Origin: an uncultured Pseudanabaenaceae cyanobacterium
GTDB lineage: Bacteria; Cyanobacteriota; Cyanobacteriia; Pseudanabaenales; Pseudanabaenaceae
NCBI GenBank assembly: GCA_937927915.1
Contig: CALGKB010000007.1
Coordinates: 62,001 to 126,000, forward strand
Reading direction: 5' to 3'
Length of the DNA stretch: 64,000 bases
The notes beneath the pieces are model-generated. The model had not been told where the DNA came from and did no database searches. It was given only the letters and a program-made list of their open reading frames with translations. How positions within the stretch are numbered: the first letter of the stretch is position 1; each line of letters begins with the position of its first letter. Both the position numbers and the translations under genes were made by a program. Of this stretch, positions 34,549 to 44,089 are shown piece after piece.

Positions 34549-35559
34549 ATGGCAGGTAAACTAGGTGTATTACTACTGAATCTGGGAGGACCAGAAAGAC
34601 TGGAAGATGTCTATCGCTTTTTGTTTAACCTATTTTCTGACCCTGACCTAATTCGCCTGCCGTTTCCTTGGCTGCAAAAACCGATCGCGGCTTTAATTGC
34701 GGCTAGCCGTACTCCCTTTTCCCAGGAAAACTACCGTGCCATTGGGGGCGGTTCTCCCCTGCGGCAGATCACAGAACAACAGGCACAAGCCCTGCAGGCT
34801 ATCCTCCAGGAGAAAGGCATAGAGGCAAAAACCTATATAGCGATGCGCTACTGGCACCCCTTTGCCAAAGACACCCTCACCGAGATCAAACAGGATGGCA
34901 TCAGCAAGTTAGTTGTTTTACCCCTCTATCCCCAGTTTTCCATCAGTACGACGGGTTCTAGTTTGAAAGAGATTGACCAAATGTGGGCGCAGGACCCAGA
35001 ACTGCAAAAGATAGAGAGAATAACAATCAAGTCTTGGTACGATCGTCCTGGCTATATCCGGGCAATGGCGGAACTAATTGACAGAGAACTGGCGAAAGCG
35101 CCTGACCCTGACAGTGCCTACATCTTTTTCAGTGCCCATGGCGTACCGGTCAAGTATGTAGAGAAGTTCGGTGACCCCTATCAAACAGAAATGGAAAACT
35201 GCGTGGATTTGATCATGCAGTGTTTGCGCCGAGAGTTCCAGCGCTACAATTGTCATATTTTGGCATATCAAAGTCGTGTGGGTCCGGTGGAGTGGTTGCA
35301 GCCCTACACGGAAGAAGCCATCAAACGTCTGGCGCGGCGGGGGGTGCAGCGTTTAGTGGTTGTGCCCATCAGTTTTGTCTCCGAACACATCGAAACCCTG
35401 GAAGAGATTGATATAGAGTATCGGGAGGTGGCAGAGGCAGCGGGAATTCATCACTTCCAGCGGGTGCCTGCCCTCAATATCCACCCCACCTTCATCCAAG
35501 ACCTCGCCTGTCTGGTGATGGAAGCAGCGCAGATGGTGCCACTGCCCTCCTGGGCATGA
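34549..35559 (+). CDS. hemH: Ferrochelatase without the C-terminal CAB/LHC tail
   Basis: Ferrochelatase inserts Fe2+ into protoporphyrin IX, the last step of haem synthesis. The 336-residue protein covers the full catalytic domain: [38 protein letters not shown] with the active-site region, [21 protein letters not shown] with the catalytic His, and [19 protein letters not shown]. It stops shortly after that domain at PLPSWA. Most cyanobacterial enzymes continue ~50 residues with a light-harvesting-like CAB helix, so its absence is notable. The 73-nt gap to the next gene has no CAB-like sequence. Confidence 0.95.
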   Translation: MAGKLGVLLLNLGGPERLEDVYRFLFNLFSDPDLIRLPFPWLQKPIAALIAASRTPFSQENYRAIGGGSPLRQITEQQAQALQAILQEKGIEAKTYIAMRYWHPFAKDTLTEIKQDGISKLVVLPLYPQFSISTTGSSLKEIDQMWAQDPELQKIERITIKSWYDRPGYIRAMAELIDRELAKAPDPDSAYIFFSAHGVPVKYVEKFGDPYQTEMENCVDLIMQCLRREFQRYNCHILAYQSRVGPVEWLQPYTEEAIKRLARRGVQRLVVVPISFVSEHIETLEEIDIEYREVAEAAGIHHFQRVPALNIHPTFIQDLACLVMEAAQMVPLPSWA

Positions 35560-35632
35560 GTTTATTTCTGGAGGTACAAATATACGGGGAAGCAAATTGT
35601 TAAAATTATCTTAAATCTATGCTAGGAACCCC

Positions 35633-37444
35633 GTGAAAATTACCGAGCTGCTGCGCTACGATGCTGAGGTTATTGCCCAACATTATCGTTCCCGCTGGGT
35701 AGAGGTGGGGGTGAGGTATCTGACAATTTTTATTCCCATCTTGGGGTTTATTTGCAAGCTGTGGTGTCTGCATAAGCTGGGCAGGGACATCAAAAATGAC
35801 AAAGAGTTAGCCATAGAGTTGCGGGAATTACTGACGCGCCTGGGTCCCGCCTTTATTAAAATTGGGCAGGCATTGTCCACTCGCCCTGATATTGTTCCCC
35901 CTGTATATTTAGAGGAATTAGCGCAGTTGCAGGACCGGCTGCCCTCTTTCCCCAACGAGATTGCTTTTCAATTTATTCGGGAAGAATTAGGCGCTGATCC
36001 CCACACAATCTATGGAGAAATTTCATCAGAACCGATCGCCGCTGCTTCTTTAGGGCAGGTGTATAGAGGCAGATTGCAGACAGGGGAACTAGTAGCCATC
36101 AAAGTACAGCGTCCAGGTATTGTGGAACAGATTGCCCTCGATGTCTTTATTTTGCGGGGGTTGGCAGGCTGGATGATGCGCACTTTCTGGTTTATTCGCA
36201 GTGATTTGCGGGCAATTTTGGATGAGTTTGCCAGCCGCATTTTTGAGGAGATGGATTACACCTGTGAAGCAGCGAATGCGGAAAAGTTTGCGGCATACTA
36301 CGGCAGTTTACCTGGTATCTATGTCCCCAAAATCTATTGGCAATATACTGCCAAGCGGGTGCTAACTATGGAGTGGATCGAGGGGACGAAACTAACAGAA
36401 ATCCAGCGCCTGCAGGAACAGGGATTTGACGGCAGAAAAATAATAGAAGTGGGTGTGCAGTGTTCCCTCAGGCAATTGTTAGACCAGGGTTTCTTCCATG
36501 CTGACCCCCATCCCGGCAATTTGTTGGTGATGGCAGACGGCAGATTAGCCTACCTCGATTTCGGTATGATGAGCCAGGTTTCTAGGGAACAGCGCTATGG
36601 TCTGATTGAAGCGATCGTGCATTTAGTCAACCGTGATTATGAGGCTTTATCCCGCGACTATGTACGGTTGGGCTTTCTGAAACCGGAAACAAATTTAGAG
36701 AAAATTACCCCCGCCCTAGAACGTGTATTTAGCACTTCTTTGCAGGGGAGTGTGACGGAATTGGACTTCAAAGGATTGACGGACCAACTGTCGGCGATTA
36801 TGTATGACTATCCCTTCCGTGTGCCGGCTTACTATGCTCTCATTATCCGATCGTTAGTAACTTTAGAAGGGATTGCTCTAGGGGTTGATCCTAACTTTAA
36901 GGTCATGAGTGTGGCTTATCCCTATGTGGCTAATCGTTTACTGACGGAACCGACCCCCGAATTGCGGCAAGCCCTTAGGGATGTCCTCATTAAAGATGGT
37001 TCTTTTCGCTGGAATCGACTACACAATCTCTTGAAGAGTGCCCAAGCTAACCAAGACTATGATTTCCAAAGGGCTGTTCATCACATTGCTGATTTCCTGT
37101 TTTCAGAGGAGGGATTTTATCTACGGGAAAAATTGGTGGAAGAGCTGGCTAATTCCCTCGACTATTTGCTGCAGCAAAATGGACAGGCGCCTGCTAAGTT
37201 GTTAGAGTTGTGGGAAATTATCCGATCGGAAAATCTCCTGCCGCCCCAAAAGTTAATTCCCATTGCGGGGCAAATTCTCACCCGTCCGGAACTCTACCAG
37301 TTGGGAGGACAGGTGGTGTCTCAAGTCTCCCAGAGGGCGATTGCCCGTTGGATTCAGGAATGGGTCTTGCAGGAAGAGGAAAATTCCCCTAAGCTAACAG
37401 CCACTCCCTCTCTCTATCGCACGGTCAATGGTAAAACTTGGTAG
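35633..37444 (+). CDS. ABC1/UbiB-family atypical kinase
   Basis: ABC1K/UbiB proteins regulate prenylquinone and tocopherol metabolism or lipid transport in membranes. The 603-residue protein starts with GTG at 35633 (no in-frame ATG nearby). It has the family KxGQ motif in GPAFIKIGQALSTRPDIVP, the Ala-rich loop PIAAASLGQVYRG, the catalytic and metal-binding HADPHPGNLLV, and the LDFGM equivalent of the DFG motif. The C-terminal third has hydrophobic helices. It overlaps pgsA by 17 nt. The exact quinone or lipid partner is unknown. Confidence 0.92.
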   Translation: MKITELLRYDAEVIAQHYRSRWVEVGVRYLTIFIPILGFICKLWCLHKLGRDIKNDKELAIELRELLTRLGPAFIKIGQALSTRPDIVPPVYLEELAQLQDRLPSFPNEIAFQFIREELGADPHTIYGEISSEPIAAASLGQVYRGRLQTGELVAIKVQRPGIVEQIALDVFILRGLAGWMMRTFWFIRSDLRAILDEFASRIFEEMDYTCEAANAEKFAAYYGSLPGIYVPKIYWQYTAKRVLTMEWIEGTKLTEIQRLQEQGFDGRKIIEVGVQCSLRQLLDQGFFHADPHPGNLLVMADGRLAYLDFGMMSQVSREQRYGLIEAIVHLVNRDYEALSRDYVRLGFLKPETNLEKITPALERVFSTSLQGSVTELDFKGLTDQLSAIMYDYPFRVPAYYALIIRSLVTLEGIALGVDPNFKVMSVAYPYVANRLLTEPTPELRQALRDVLIKDGSFRWNRLHNLLKSAQANQDYDFQRAVHHIADFLFSEEGFYLREKLVEELANSLDYLLQQNGQAPAKLLELWEIIRSENLLPPQKLIPIAGQILTRPELYQLGGQVVSQVSQRAIARWIQEWVLQEEENSPKLTATPSLYRTVNGKTW

Positions 37445-37937
37445 CACTGCCCTCACTTTAGCCAACGCAATCACATTGTCGCGACTGTTAGTGGTGCCTG
37501 TGATTTTGGCACTCTTGACCTGGGAAAACAGTGGGACTACGCGCTGGTGGGGTGCCGCATTGTTGGGGCTAGCAGCGATTACAGACTGGTTGGATGGCTA
37601 TGTGGCGAGGCAGTGGCAGCAGGAGACAGAATTGGGCAAAATTCTGGACCCCCTAGTGGATAAGTTAGTGGTATTCGCACCACTGTTAATCTTAGTAGAA
37701 TGGGGGGAAATTCCTGCTTGGGCAGTGTATGTAATTCTGACGAGGGAATTTTTAATTACGCTGTGGCGGGCACCTAAGGGAACGGGGGCAAATATCTGGG
37801 GTAAGGTGAAAACGACAAGCCAAATTGTGGCTATCCTCCTGCTTTTGTTAAATTTTCCCTACGCAATAGCGGTGTTTTGGTTAGCGGTGATTCTCACAGT
37901 CATTTCGGGCATTACCTATGTCTTCCCTGTTCATTAG
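37428..37937 (+). CDS. pgsA: CDP-diacylglycerol-glycerol-3-phosphate 3-phosphatidyltransferase
   Basis: PgsA makes phosphatidylglycerol phosphate, the only route to phosphatidylglycerol, the main phospholipid of thylakoids. The 169-residue integral membrane protein has the full CDP-alcohol signature from TDWLDGYVARQ through TELGKILDPLVDK. Hydrophobic spans precede and follow it. It starts inside the ABC1-kinase gene (17 nt) and overlaps tmk by 20 nt, forming a tightly coupled trio. Confidence 0.95.
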   Translation: MVKLGSTALTLANAITLSRLLVVPVILALLTWENSGTTRWWGAALLGLAAITDWLDGYVARQWQQETELGKILDPLVDKLVVFAPLLILVEWGEIPAWAVYVILTREFLITLWRAPKGTGANIWGKVKTTSQIVAILLLLLNFPYAIAVFWLAVILTVISGITYVFPVH

Positions 37938-38577
37938 TTTTGAAGGGGGAGAGGGGGCGGGGAAATCCACCCAGGCAAAATTCTTGGCGGCATTTTTGCG
38001 CTCCCAGGGCTATACAGTTGTCCTCACACGGGAGCCAGGGGGTACAGATTTAGGCGTAACAATTCGTCAATTGTTTTTGGACTTGGACAGGGCTATTACC
38101 CCCGTCACTGAACTGTATTTGTTGTTAGCCGATCGTTCCCACCACGTCAGTCATTTGATTCGCCCTGCCTTGGCAGAGGGTATGATTGTCATTACCGATC
38201 GGTTTTGCGATTCTACGGTTGCCTATCAGGGTTTTGGGCATGGCTTAGACTGCAATTTAATTTATAGTCTGAATAAAATTGCCACGGGCGGCTTATTGCC
38301 AGATATAACTTTTTGGTTGGATGTTGACCCCCAGGTGGGCTTGGAGCGGGCAAAAGCTAAAAAATTACATAGGGACCGCCTGGAAAATTTGGACCTAACA
38401 TTCCATCACAGAGTGCGATCGGGCTTTCAATATATCTGGCAAAGAGAGGGCGATCGGGTCAAACGCATTGATGGCAATTTGGCAGCAGAGACAGTTAGCC
38501 AGACAATTGTTGAGCTATTAAAAGAATATCCCCTGCCCGCCCTGGAGCAGAGGAAAAAAGCAAAACCAGAACACTAA
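37918..38577 (+). CDS. tmk: Thymidylate kinase
   Basis: Tmk phosphorylates dTMP to dTDP for DNA synthesis. The 219-residue product shows the P-loop FEGGEGAGKSTQAKFL, the substrate segment TREPGGTDLGVTIRQL, the DR motif VITDRFCDSTVAYQGFG, and a LID region with DRLENLDLTFHHRVRSGF. It starts 20 nt inside pgsA. A short basic tail (KKAKPEH) ends it; petD converges 2 nt further on. Confidence 0.96.
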   Translation: MSSLFISFEGGEGAGKSTQAKFLAAFLRSQGYTVVLTREPGGTDLGVTIRQLFLDLDRAITPVTELYLLLADRSHHVSHLIRPALAEGMIVITDRFCDSTVAYQGFGHGLDCNLIYSLNKIATGGLLPDITFWLDVDPQVGLERAKAKKLHRDRLENLDLTFHHRVRSGFQYIWQREGDRVKRIDGNLAAETVSQTIVELLKEYPLPALEQRKKAKPEH

Positions 38578-38579
38578 AA

Positions 38580-39065
38580 CTAGAAGAGACCGAGGGTCAG
38601 AGACTTATCGATCGGTAAAGTTGCGCCGTAGCCGAGATAGAGGGTAAACAGAGTCCCAAAGAGGAAGACAGCCGTTGCCAGGGGACGGCGGAAGGGGTTT
38701 TGGAACTTGTTGACGTTCTCAATGAAGGGCACCAGCATCAGACCGAGGGGAATAGAACCCATGAGAGCAATCCCCAGCAGTTTGTTGGGCACCACCCGTA
38801 GAATCTGGAACACGGGATAGAGGAACCACTCAGGTAGAATTTCTAAAGGTGTAGCAAAGGGGTCAGCGGGTTCACCGATGGGCGTGGGGTCAAGGACAGC
38901 TAAACCCACACAGAGAGCGATCGTGCCCAGGATGCACACAGGGAAAATGTAGAGGAGGTCGTTTGGCCAAGCGGGTTCACCGTAGTAGTTGTGCCCCATG
39001 CCCTTTTCTAATTTCGCCCGCAGGATGGGGTTGTTGAGGTCAGGTAGTTTTTGAATCTTAGACAT
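38580..39065 (-). CDS. petD: Cytochrome b6f complex subunit IV
   Basis: Subunit IV forms, with cytochrome b6, the quinol-oxidising core of the b6f complex in thylakoids. The 161-residue protein has three spans and the Qo-site PEWF motif ([25 protein letters not shown]). The N-terminal [33 protein letters not shown] is diagnostic. It lies 14 nt after petB and is co-transcribed with it. Confidence 0.98.
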   Translation of the reverse strand: MSKIQKLPDLNNPILRAKLEKGMGHNYYGEPAWPNDLLYIFPVCILGTIALCVGLAVLDPTPIGEPADPFATPLEILPEWFLYPVFQILRVVPNKLLGIALMGSIPLGLMLVPFIENVNKFQNPFRRPLATAVFLFGTLFTLYLGYGATLPIDKSLTLGLF

Positions 39066-39079
39066 GACTTTCTCTCACC

Positions 39080-39727
39080 TTACAATGGACCAGAAATACC
39101 TTGTTTGCGAATCATCAGGAAGTGTAACAGCATGAAGACCGCCATTAACCAGGGCAACACAAAAGTATGCAGACTGTAGAAGCGAGTCAAGGTGCCCTGT
39201 CCTACACTGACACCGCCGCGAATCAGCTCTACCAAAGCAGGACCAACTACGGGGATAGCCTCTGGTACACCAGATACGATCTTCACCGCCCAGTAACCCA
39301 CCTGATCCCAGGGCAAGGAGTAACCAGTTACCCCAAAGGAAACCGTAATGACCGCCATCACTACGCCTGTCACCCAGGTCAACTCCCGGGGTTTCTTGAA
39401 CCCACCTGTCAGGTAAACGCGGAAAATGTGCAAAATCATCATCAAAACCATCATGCTTGCCGACCAGCGGTGTAGCGATCGGATGAGCCAGCCAAAGTTT
39501 ACCTCCGTCATAATGTAGCGGACAGAGTCAAAAGCCTCCGTTACCGTCGGGCGGTAGTAGAAGGTCATGGCAAAGCCCGTCGCAAATTGAATTAAAAAGC
39601 AGGTGAGGGTAATTCCCCCTAAACAGTAAAAAATATTGACATGGGGGGGGACGTACTTACTGGTGACATCCTCTACCATGGCGTCTAGTTCCAGACGCTC
39701 ATTAAACCATTCGTAGACCTTACTCAT
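39080..39727 (-). CDS. petB: Cytochrome b6
   Basis: Cytochrome b6 carries hemes bp and bn and the covalently bound heme cn. The 215-residue protein has the Cys35 that attaches heme cn ([14 protein letters not shown]), the His-rich second and fourth spans ([22 protein letters not shown] and [24 protein letters not shown]), and four membrane spans. It heads the petBD operon; possible -10 element TATGAT is found at 39786-39791 on the leftward strand. Confidence 0.98.
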   Translation of the reverse strand: MSKVYEWFNERLELDAMVEDVTSKYVPPHVNIFYCLGGITLTCFLIQFATGFAMTFYYRPTVTEAFDSVRYIMTEVNFGWLIRSLHRWSASMMVLMMILHIFRVYLTGGFKKPRELTWVTGVVMAVITVSFGVTGYSLPWDQVGYWAVKIVSGVPEAIPVVGPALVELIRGGVSVGQGTLTRFYSLHTFVLPWLMAVFMLLHFLMIRKQGISGPL

Positions 39728-39785
39728 GTATTTGTAACCAATGATTGCAGTGGGGTAAACCGTAAAGTTATTTTAACCTTGACCC

Positions 39786-39791
39786 ATCATA
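39786..39791 (-). promoter_or_regulatory. Candidate -10 element upstream of petBD
   Basis: TATGAT on the leftward strand, about 60 nt before the petB ATG, in the 130-nt gap between petB and the FHA-penicillin-binding protein gene. No strong -35 box is evident at the standard distance. Confidence 0.25.
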
Positions 39792-39857
39792 CATCAGATT
39801 CCTTTCCCCAATGCTTAACAAAACTTAGAATTTATAGGAGCAGGGCAACGGTTGCAC

Positions 39858-42029
39858 TTAAAGGACTTTAGCCATGTATTCCCCCCACAGTTGGGCAGCC
39901 AGACTGCTACTACCACTGGTGACACCCTCATCATTCCCTAGCCAGACAGCGGTGAGGATATGGCGATCGGGGGCAATGCCAATAAACCACAAATCACGAC
40001 TGTCATCGGTGGTGCCTGTTTTGCCAATGACCTGGGTTTGGGGGATGGCGGCGGCTCTCCCTGTGCCCTGACTGACCACTAATGCCATCATCTGGGTCAA
40101 AATATCAGCAGTAGTCGGGGAAAGGACACTGGTACCTTTGCTATCCGCTTCGTAGATAAGACGACAGGTGTTAATCTGCTGGCGGTCTTGGCAGTCCGCA
40201 CTGTCCCAAATTTTCACAATCCCGTGCACTGGTAGATAGTTTCCTCCCCGATCGACGGTAGCATAGGCAGCTGCCATTTCGGGCATCGTCACTTCGTAGC
40301 CCCCCAGGACCATATTGCCATCGGGTTGCAGGGGACTCGTAATTCCCATCTGGCGTGCCAGTTTCACCACCCTATCTAAGCCCACGCTTTCCCCCACTCT
40401 AATTGCCACTACGTTTTCCGACAGGGCAAAGGCAGTATACATATCCAATGCCCCTGCACCACTGCGACAGCCACTCACTCCTCCGAGGGGACTACAGTCA
40501 AAGGCTTGGCTGGGGCTAACTCCCCCCTCCAGGGCGGCGGCATAGGCAAAGAGTTTGAAGGTGGAACCGGGTTGCCGCTGCGCATGGCTGGCGCGGTTAA
40601 ACTGACTTTTTTGGAAATCCACCCCCCCCGTCATCGTGAGGATTGCCCCTGTGGTAGTATCGATCGTTAAAATTGCTCCCTGGGAGAAGTTATAGGCAGG
40701 ACCCGCCAGCGCCACAAATTCCTGCAATGACCGATCGGCGGCCTGCTGCCAGGCTAAATTGAGGTTGGTTGCCACAATCAAGTTCCCCTCCCTGGCGAAA
40801 TTCTCCCCCAGCAGTGCCGTCAATTCCTCCATGATGTAGCCGTAGAAATAGGGGGCTAGAGTGCCCTGGGAGTTTTTTAGGGAGTTGGGGTTTAGTTTTA
40901 GCACCGATCGCCGTGCTCGTTCTGCCTCCGCTGCCGTAACAATTTTGGCATTGGCTAACCGCTGCAAAACCCGATCGCGGTATTCTAAAGCTAGCTGCTT
41001 GTTGCGAAAAGGGTTGATTCTTTCGGGGGCAGGCAGAATCCCTGCCAGGGTAGCAGCTTCACTGAGGTTGAGTTGACTGGGTTCCTTACCAAAATAAAAC
41101 AGGGCAGCATCGCGGAAGCCGTAGACCCCATAGCCCAGATAGACACGGTTGAGATAGAAAGTTAAAATCTGCCGTTTGGAATAGGTCGCTGTGATTTTGA
41201 GGGCTGCCACCATCTCCCGCCATTTCCGCCCTGGGCTATCCCCCGTCCCCACATAGCTGCGCAGAGTGTTCCGGGCTAGTTGTTGCGTAATGGTACTAGC
41301 TCCCTCCCGCAGTTGCCCCGTCCGCACATTAGTCACCAGGGCACGGACAATTCCCACGGGGTCAATGCCGATATTCCAATAGAAAGTGCGGTCTTCGGAA
41401 ACAATTACTGCCTTGGGCAACAGCTCCCCAAATTCCTCCAGGTGCTGCAGTTCCGTGTGGGGAATCCGATCGGCGGGGCTGATAGAAGTGCCGTCAGCGG
41501 CTAAAACTTCAATGGGACCCTGTTCCACGGGGGGCAAAGGTGTGACCGAGAATTTCTGCCACTCCCAGGCAATTGCCAAAACAAGCATTAAAAACACCGC
41601 CACTATCCCCTTGCCTAGCCACCCCAACAGCTGTATGTACCAGGGGGGAGGGTCAATAAAGCGCAGGGTGATTGCTTCTTTCAGTTCCGGCGGACCGAGA
41701 CTGATGCGGGTGTTATGCCTGAGGGGGGCAGATTTGATCCTTTGCTTTGCCCACCCCTTCTGCCGATAGATGCCATTGGTAGAATCCTGGTCCCGAATAT
41801 AAAACCGATCGGACTGGCGGCGGTCCCTGACCAGCTCGGCGTGCACCTGGCTAATGAGGGGGGTGACCACGACAATATCACATTCCTTGGGATTGCGCCC
41901 AATCACGTAGCGGTCTGCTACCAGGGCATAGATGTCCCGCTTCCCTGCTCGCCATACCTCTAACTTCGGCACCCGCGCCCGCCGCTTTACCTGGAAATAG
42001 CCAATTACTTGTGTCAATACTTTGGTCAT
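39858..42029 (-). CDS. FHA-domain class A penicillin-binding protein
   Basis: This 723-residue bifunctional cell-wall synthase builds peptidoglycan. The cytoplasmic N-terminus holds a forkhead-associated domain (about residues 25-110, YVIGRNPKECDIVV, STNGIYRQKG) that binds phosphothreonine. One span follows near 137-150 (GKGIVAVFLMLVLAIAWEW). The glycosyltransferase domain has VIVSEDRTFYWNIGIDPVGI and ASTITQQLARNTLRSY. The transpeptidase has GSTFKLFAYAAAL (SxxK), SENVVAIRV (SxN) and KTGTTDDSRD (KTG). The FHA domain suggests control by a Ser/Thr kinase. It is transcribed leftward from a gap shared with the DUF4327 gene. Confidence 0.94.
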   Translation of the reverse strand: MTKVLTQVIGYFQVKRRARVPKLEVWRAGKRDIYALVADRYVIGRNPKECDIVVVTPLISQVHAELVRDRRQSDRFYIRDQDSTNGIYRQKGWAKQRIKSAPLRHNTRISLGPPELKEAITLRFIDPPPWYIQLLGWLGKGIVAVFLMLVLAIAWEWQKFSVTPLPPVEQGPIEVLAADGTSISPADRIPHTELQHLEEFGELLPKAVIVSEDRTFYWNIGIDPVGIVRALVTNVRTGQLREGASTITQQLARNTLRSYVGTGDSPGRKWREMVAALKITATYSKRQILTFYLNRVYLGYGVYGFRDAALFYFGKEPSQLNLSEAATLAGILPAPERINPFRNKQLALEYRDRVLQRLANAKIVTAAEAERARRSVLKLNPNSLKNSQGTLAPYFYGYIMEELTALLGENFAREGNLIVATNLNLAWQQAADRSLQEFVALAGPAYNFSQGAILTIDTTTGAILTMTGGVDFQKSQFNRASHAQRQPGSTFKLFAYAAALEGGVSPSQAFDCSPLGGVSGCRSGAGALDMYTAFALSENVVAIRVGESVGLDRVVKLARQMGITSPLQPDGNMVLGGYEVTMPEMAAAYATVDRGGNYLPVHGIVKIWDSADCQDRQQINTCRLIYEADSKGTSVLSPTTADILTQMMALVVSQGTGRAAAIPQTQVIGKTGTTDDSRDLWFIGIAPDRHILTAVWLGNDEGVTSGSSSLAAQLWGEYMAKVL

Positions 42030-42080
42030 ACTCCCCCGCTTAGATATTGTGACTACTGTGGCTAAAGGTGCCGACCGAGT

Positions 42081-42094
42081 GTATAATTTTATAC
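42081..42094. promoter_or_regulatory. Inverted repeat containing a -10 box
   Basis: GTATAA-TT-TTATAC is a perfect 6-bp inverted repeat with a 2-nt centre in the 109-nt gap between the divergent PBP and DUF4327 genes. It contains TATAAT (42082-42087), a consensus -10 box for the rightward gene, so it may combine a promoter with a repressor site. Confidence 0.35.
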
Positions 42095-42138
42095 AGCATA
42101 GTACCTAGACGGGTTCTACCCAAAAACGGTAAATTTTT

Positions 42139-42357
42139 ATGGCTACCAAAATTTTAACTATCGATGCCATTCGCGAGGACGCTCTCCAGCTGATGGCAAA
42201 AGGTCTAATCAGGCGCAACCAGCCCATCCATGTCCTCAGTAAATTTTACCCCGATCGGGAATGGCTAATGATTGAAAAAGAACTGGAAATCAACCAATAC
42301 TTACTACGCGATCGGGTAGCCGACCTAGTTGGTAGAGAGGAATGGAGTTGGGACTAA
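42139..42357 (+). CDS. DUF4327 family protein
   Basis: The 72-residue product matches the cyanobacterial DUF4327 family: AIREDALQLMAKGLIRRNQPIHVLSKFYPDREWLMIEKELE and the ending LLRDRVADLVGREEWSWD. It is a small soluble protein of unknown role. It is divergent from the FHA-PBP gene and lies upstream of cyanophycinase with 131 nt between them. A possible partner is not evident. Confidence 0.83.
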   Translation: MATKILTIDAIREDALQLMAKGLIRRNQPIHVLSKFYPDREWLMIEKELEINQYLLRDRVADLVGREEWSWD

Positions 42358-42488
42358 GCCTCTGGCGGTGCCCTATGAACCAAAGCTCCCCCCAAAATCT
42401 GCTACTATGTCGGTCGACAAGGCTTGGCGTGAGCTTACCGGACATTGAACGGCTGCCAAGTCGCACAACATAAGTTATCCTAGAGAGC

Positions 42489-43301
42489 ATGACCGAACCT
42501 AGCAAGCCCGCCGTCATCGTCATTGGGGGTGGCGAAGACAAAATTAACGAACGCAAAGTGCTGCGATTGTTTGTATCCTACGCCGGTGCCAGCAGTGCAC
42601 GCATTGCTATTATCCCTTCTGCCTCCCGTGAACCCCACATCATCGGCAAAATCTACACAGACATCTTCCAAGAATTAGGGGCAGAGTATGTAGAAGTCCT
42701 GGACATTCGCGATCGTGACCACGCCCAAGACCCCACTGTCCTGGACAGATTTAGCAGTGTCTTCCTCACGGGGGGCGACCAAGTCCGCCTTTGTAACCTG
42801 ATTGGCGATACCCCCCTGGCATACCAAATTCGCGATCGGGTACACAAGGGCAGACTTACCCTAGCTGGCACCAGCGCCGGGGCAGCGGTCATGGGGCATC
42901 ACATGATTGCCAGTGGTATCAGTGGCGAACCCCCCCACAAGGAAATGGTGAGCATGGGCATTGGTCTTGGTATCCTGCCTGGCATTGTCATTGACCAGCA
43001 CTTCCAAAACCGCAACCGTATGGCAAGACTGATCACCGCCATCGCTGCCCACCCCGATCGGTTAGGCATTGGCATCGACGAGGATACAGCAGCAATTTTT
43101 GCCTACGAAAACAGTGAAATTGTTGACGTGCAGGGGAGCGGTACAGTAACAATTATTGACCCCCAGGAAGTGACCTACACCAACCAACACTTCATCAGTG
43201 GCACAGCCCCCCTCGCCATCCACAACCTACGGGTACATATCTTGTGCAGTGGGGGGAAATACCATCTGACAAAGCGTATCCCCCTCACCCCCCGCATTTA
43301 G
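42489..43301 (+). CDS. cphB: Cyanophycinase
   Basis: CphB degrades the nitrogen store cyanophycin to β-Asp-Arg dipeptides. The 270-residue serine peptidase (family S51) has the nucleophile motif [14 protein letters not shown], the oxyanion-hole segment [15 protein letters not shown], and the catalytic-His region [17 protein letters not shown]. The cyanophycin synthetase gene cphA, often adjacent, is not in the window. It converges on psbJ with a 4-nt overlap or less. Confidence 0.95.
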   Translation: MTEPSKPAVIVIGGGEDKINERKVLRLFVSYAGASSARIAIIPSASREPHIIGKIYTDIFQELGAEYVEVLDIRDRDHAQDPTVLDRFSSVFLTGGDQVRLCNLIGDTPLAYQIRDRVHKGRLTLAGTSAGAAVMGHHMIASGISGEPPHKEMVSMGIGLGILPGIVIDQHFQNRNRMARLITAIAAHPDRLGIGIDEDTAAIFAYENSEIVDVQGSGTVTIIDPQEVTYTNQHFISGTAPLAIHNLRVHILCSGGKYHLTKRIPLTPRI

Positions 43302-43420
43302 GTGCTGGAGCCTAGACCCACGTAGGAGCCATAGAAAAACAGCCCTACTACGGCAATCACCGACAGACCAGCTACTGTGGCGACGATCCAGAGGGGAATG
43401 CGTCCATTTTGTAACATCAT
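43298..43420 (-). CDS. psbJ: Photosystem II reaction centre protein J
   Basis: PsbJ is a one-span subunit near cytochrome b559, needed for forward electron flow from QA. The 40-codon product, [19 protein letters not shown] and on to [13 protein letters not shown], matches the family. The first of two adjacent ATGs (43420) is chosen because AGGAGGA stands about 6 nt upstream; the second at 43417 would give 39 residues. Last gene of the psbE-F-L-J operon. Confidence 0.96.
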   Translation of the reverse strand: MMLQNGRIPLWIVATVAGLSVIAVVGLFFYGSYVGLGSST

Positions 43421-43431
43421 GGGTCTTCCTC

Positions 43432-43548
43432 CTAGTTAAAGAAATAGCTAGAGAACAGCAACACTGTTACCAAAATTAGCAACAAGCCCAAAAACAGGGA
43501 AGTGCGATTTAATTCCACCGGTTGGGTATTGGGATTTTTTTGTGCCAT
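43432..43548 (-). CDS. psbL: Photosystem II reaction centre protein L
   Basis: PsbL, 38 residues, lies at the monomer interface of photosystem II and is required for QA function. The sequence has [20 protein letters not shown] followed by a single span ending LLFSSYFFN, diagnostic for PsbL. It is 8 nt downstream of psbF and 11 nt upstream of psbJ. Confidence 0.97.
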   Translation of the reverse strand: MAQKNPNTQPVELNRTSLFLGLLLILVTVLLFSSYFFN

Positions 43549-43556
43549 AGGGGTAC

Positions 43557-43691
43557 CTACCTAGAGATAAACTGCATAGCAGAAATAGCCCCGATAAAGA
43601 AAACAGTGGGGATAGCCAGGGCATGGACAGCCAGCCAGCGCACCGTGAAAACGGGGTATTGAATGGGTTGATTGGGATTTTGCGTTGCCAT
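43557..43691 (-). CDS. psbF: Cytochrome b559 subunit beta
   Basis: PsbF pairs with PsbE to bind the b559 haem. The 44-residue product has the haem ligand His23 in [20 protein letters not shown], and the end SAMQFISR is typical. It starts with [17 protein letters not shown]. It is 9 nt downstream of psbE within the psbEFLJ operon. Confidence 0.97.
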   Translation of the reverse strand: MATQNPNQPIQYPVFTVRWLAVHALAIPTVFFIGAISAMQFISR

Positions 43692-43700
43692 AGGTCCTCC

Positions 43701-43946
43701 TTACTTTTGCAGATTCTGTAACTCCTTGGCCACATCAAACCGCTCCTGAATCACAGGGGCAGTCTGGCGTGTATCCGTGTAGTATTCGTTGGGACGGGGC
43801 GTGCCAAACACATCGTAAGCCAAACCCGTGCTCACAAACAGCCACCCCGCTAAAAATAAAGCTGGGATGGTAAAAGCATGAATGACCCAGTACCGCACAC
43901 TGGTAATAATGTCGGCAAAGGGGCGTTCACCCGTAGTTCCAGCCAT
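43701..43946 (-). CDS. psbE: Cytochrome b559 subunit alpha
   Basis: PsbE (81 residues) binds the b559 haem through the His in [23 protein letters not shown] and anchors the reaction centre. The N-terminal [17 protein letters not shown] and lumenal [22 protein letters not shown] are conserved. It is the first gene of psbEFLJ. The promoter must lie in the 143-nt gap shared with the divergent ilvH gene. Confidence 0.98.
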   Translation of the reverse strand: MAGTTGERPFADIITSVRYWVIHAFTIPALFLAGWLFVSTGLAYDVFGTPRPNEYYTDTRQTAPVIQERFDVAKELQNLQK

Positions 43947-44089
43947 AAAATTCCTCTCTTAAGTTTGGTTTATCAACAATAATTATGTTAACGCAAGTGG
44001 TACTAAACCTGCAGAGCGGAAAATTTAACCACAACTGGAAGTTTAGCCTTAAAATCAACTAGTCTATTTTGCAGAGCGATAGTCCGTAA

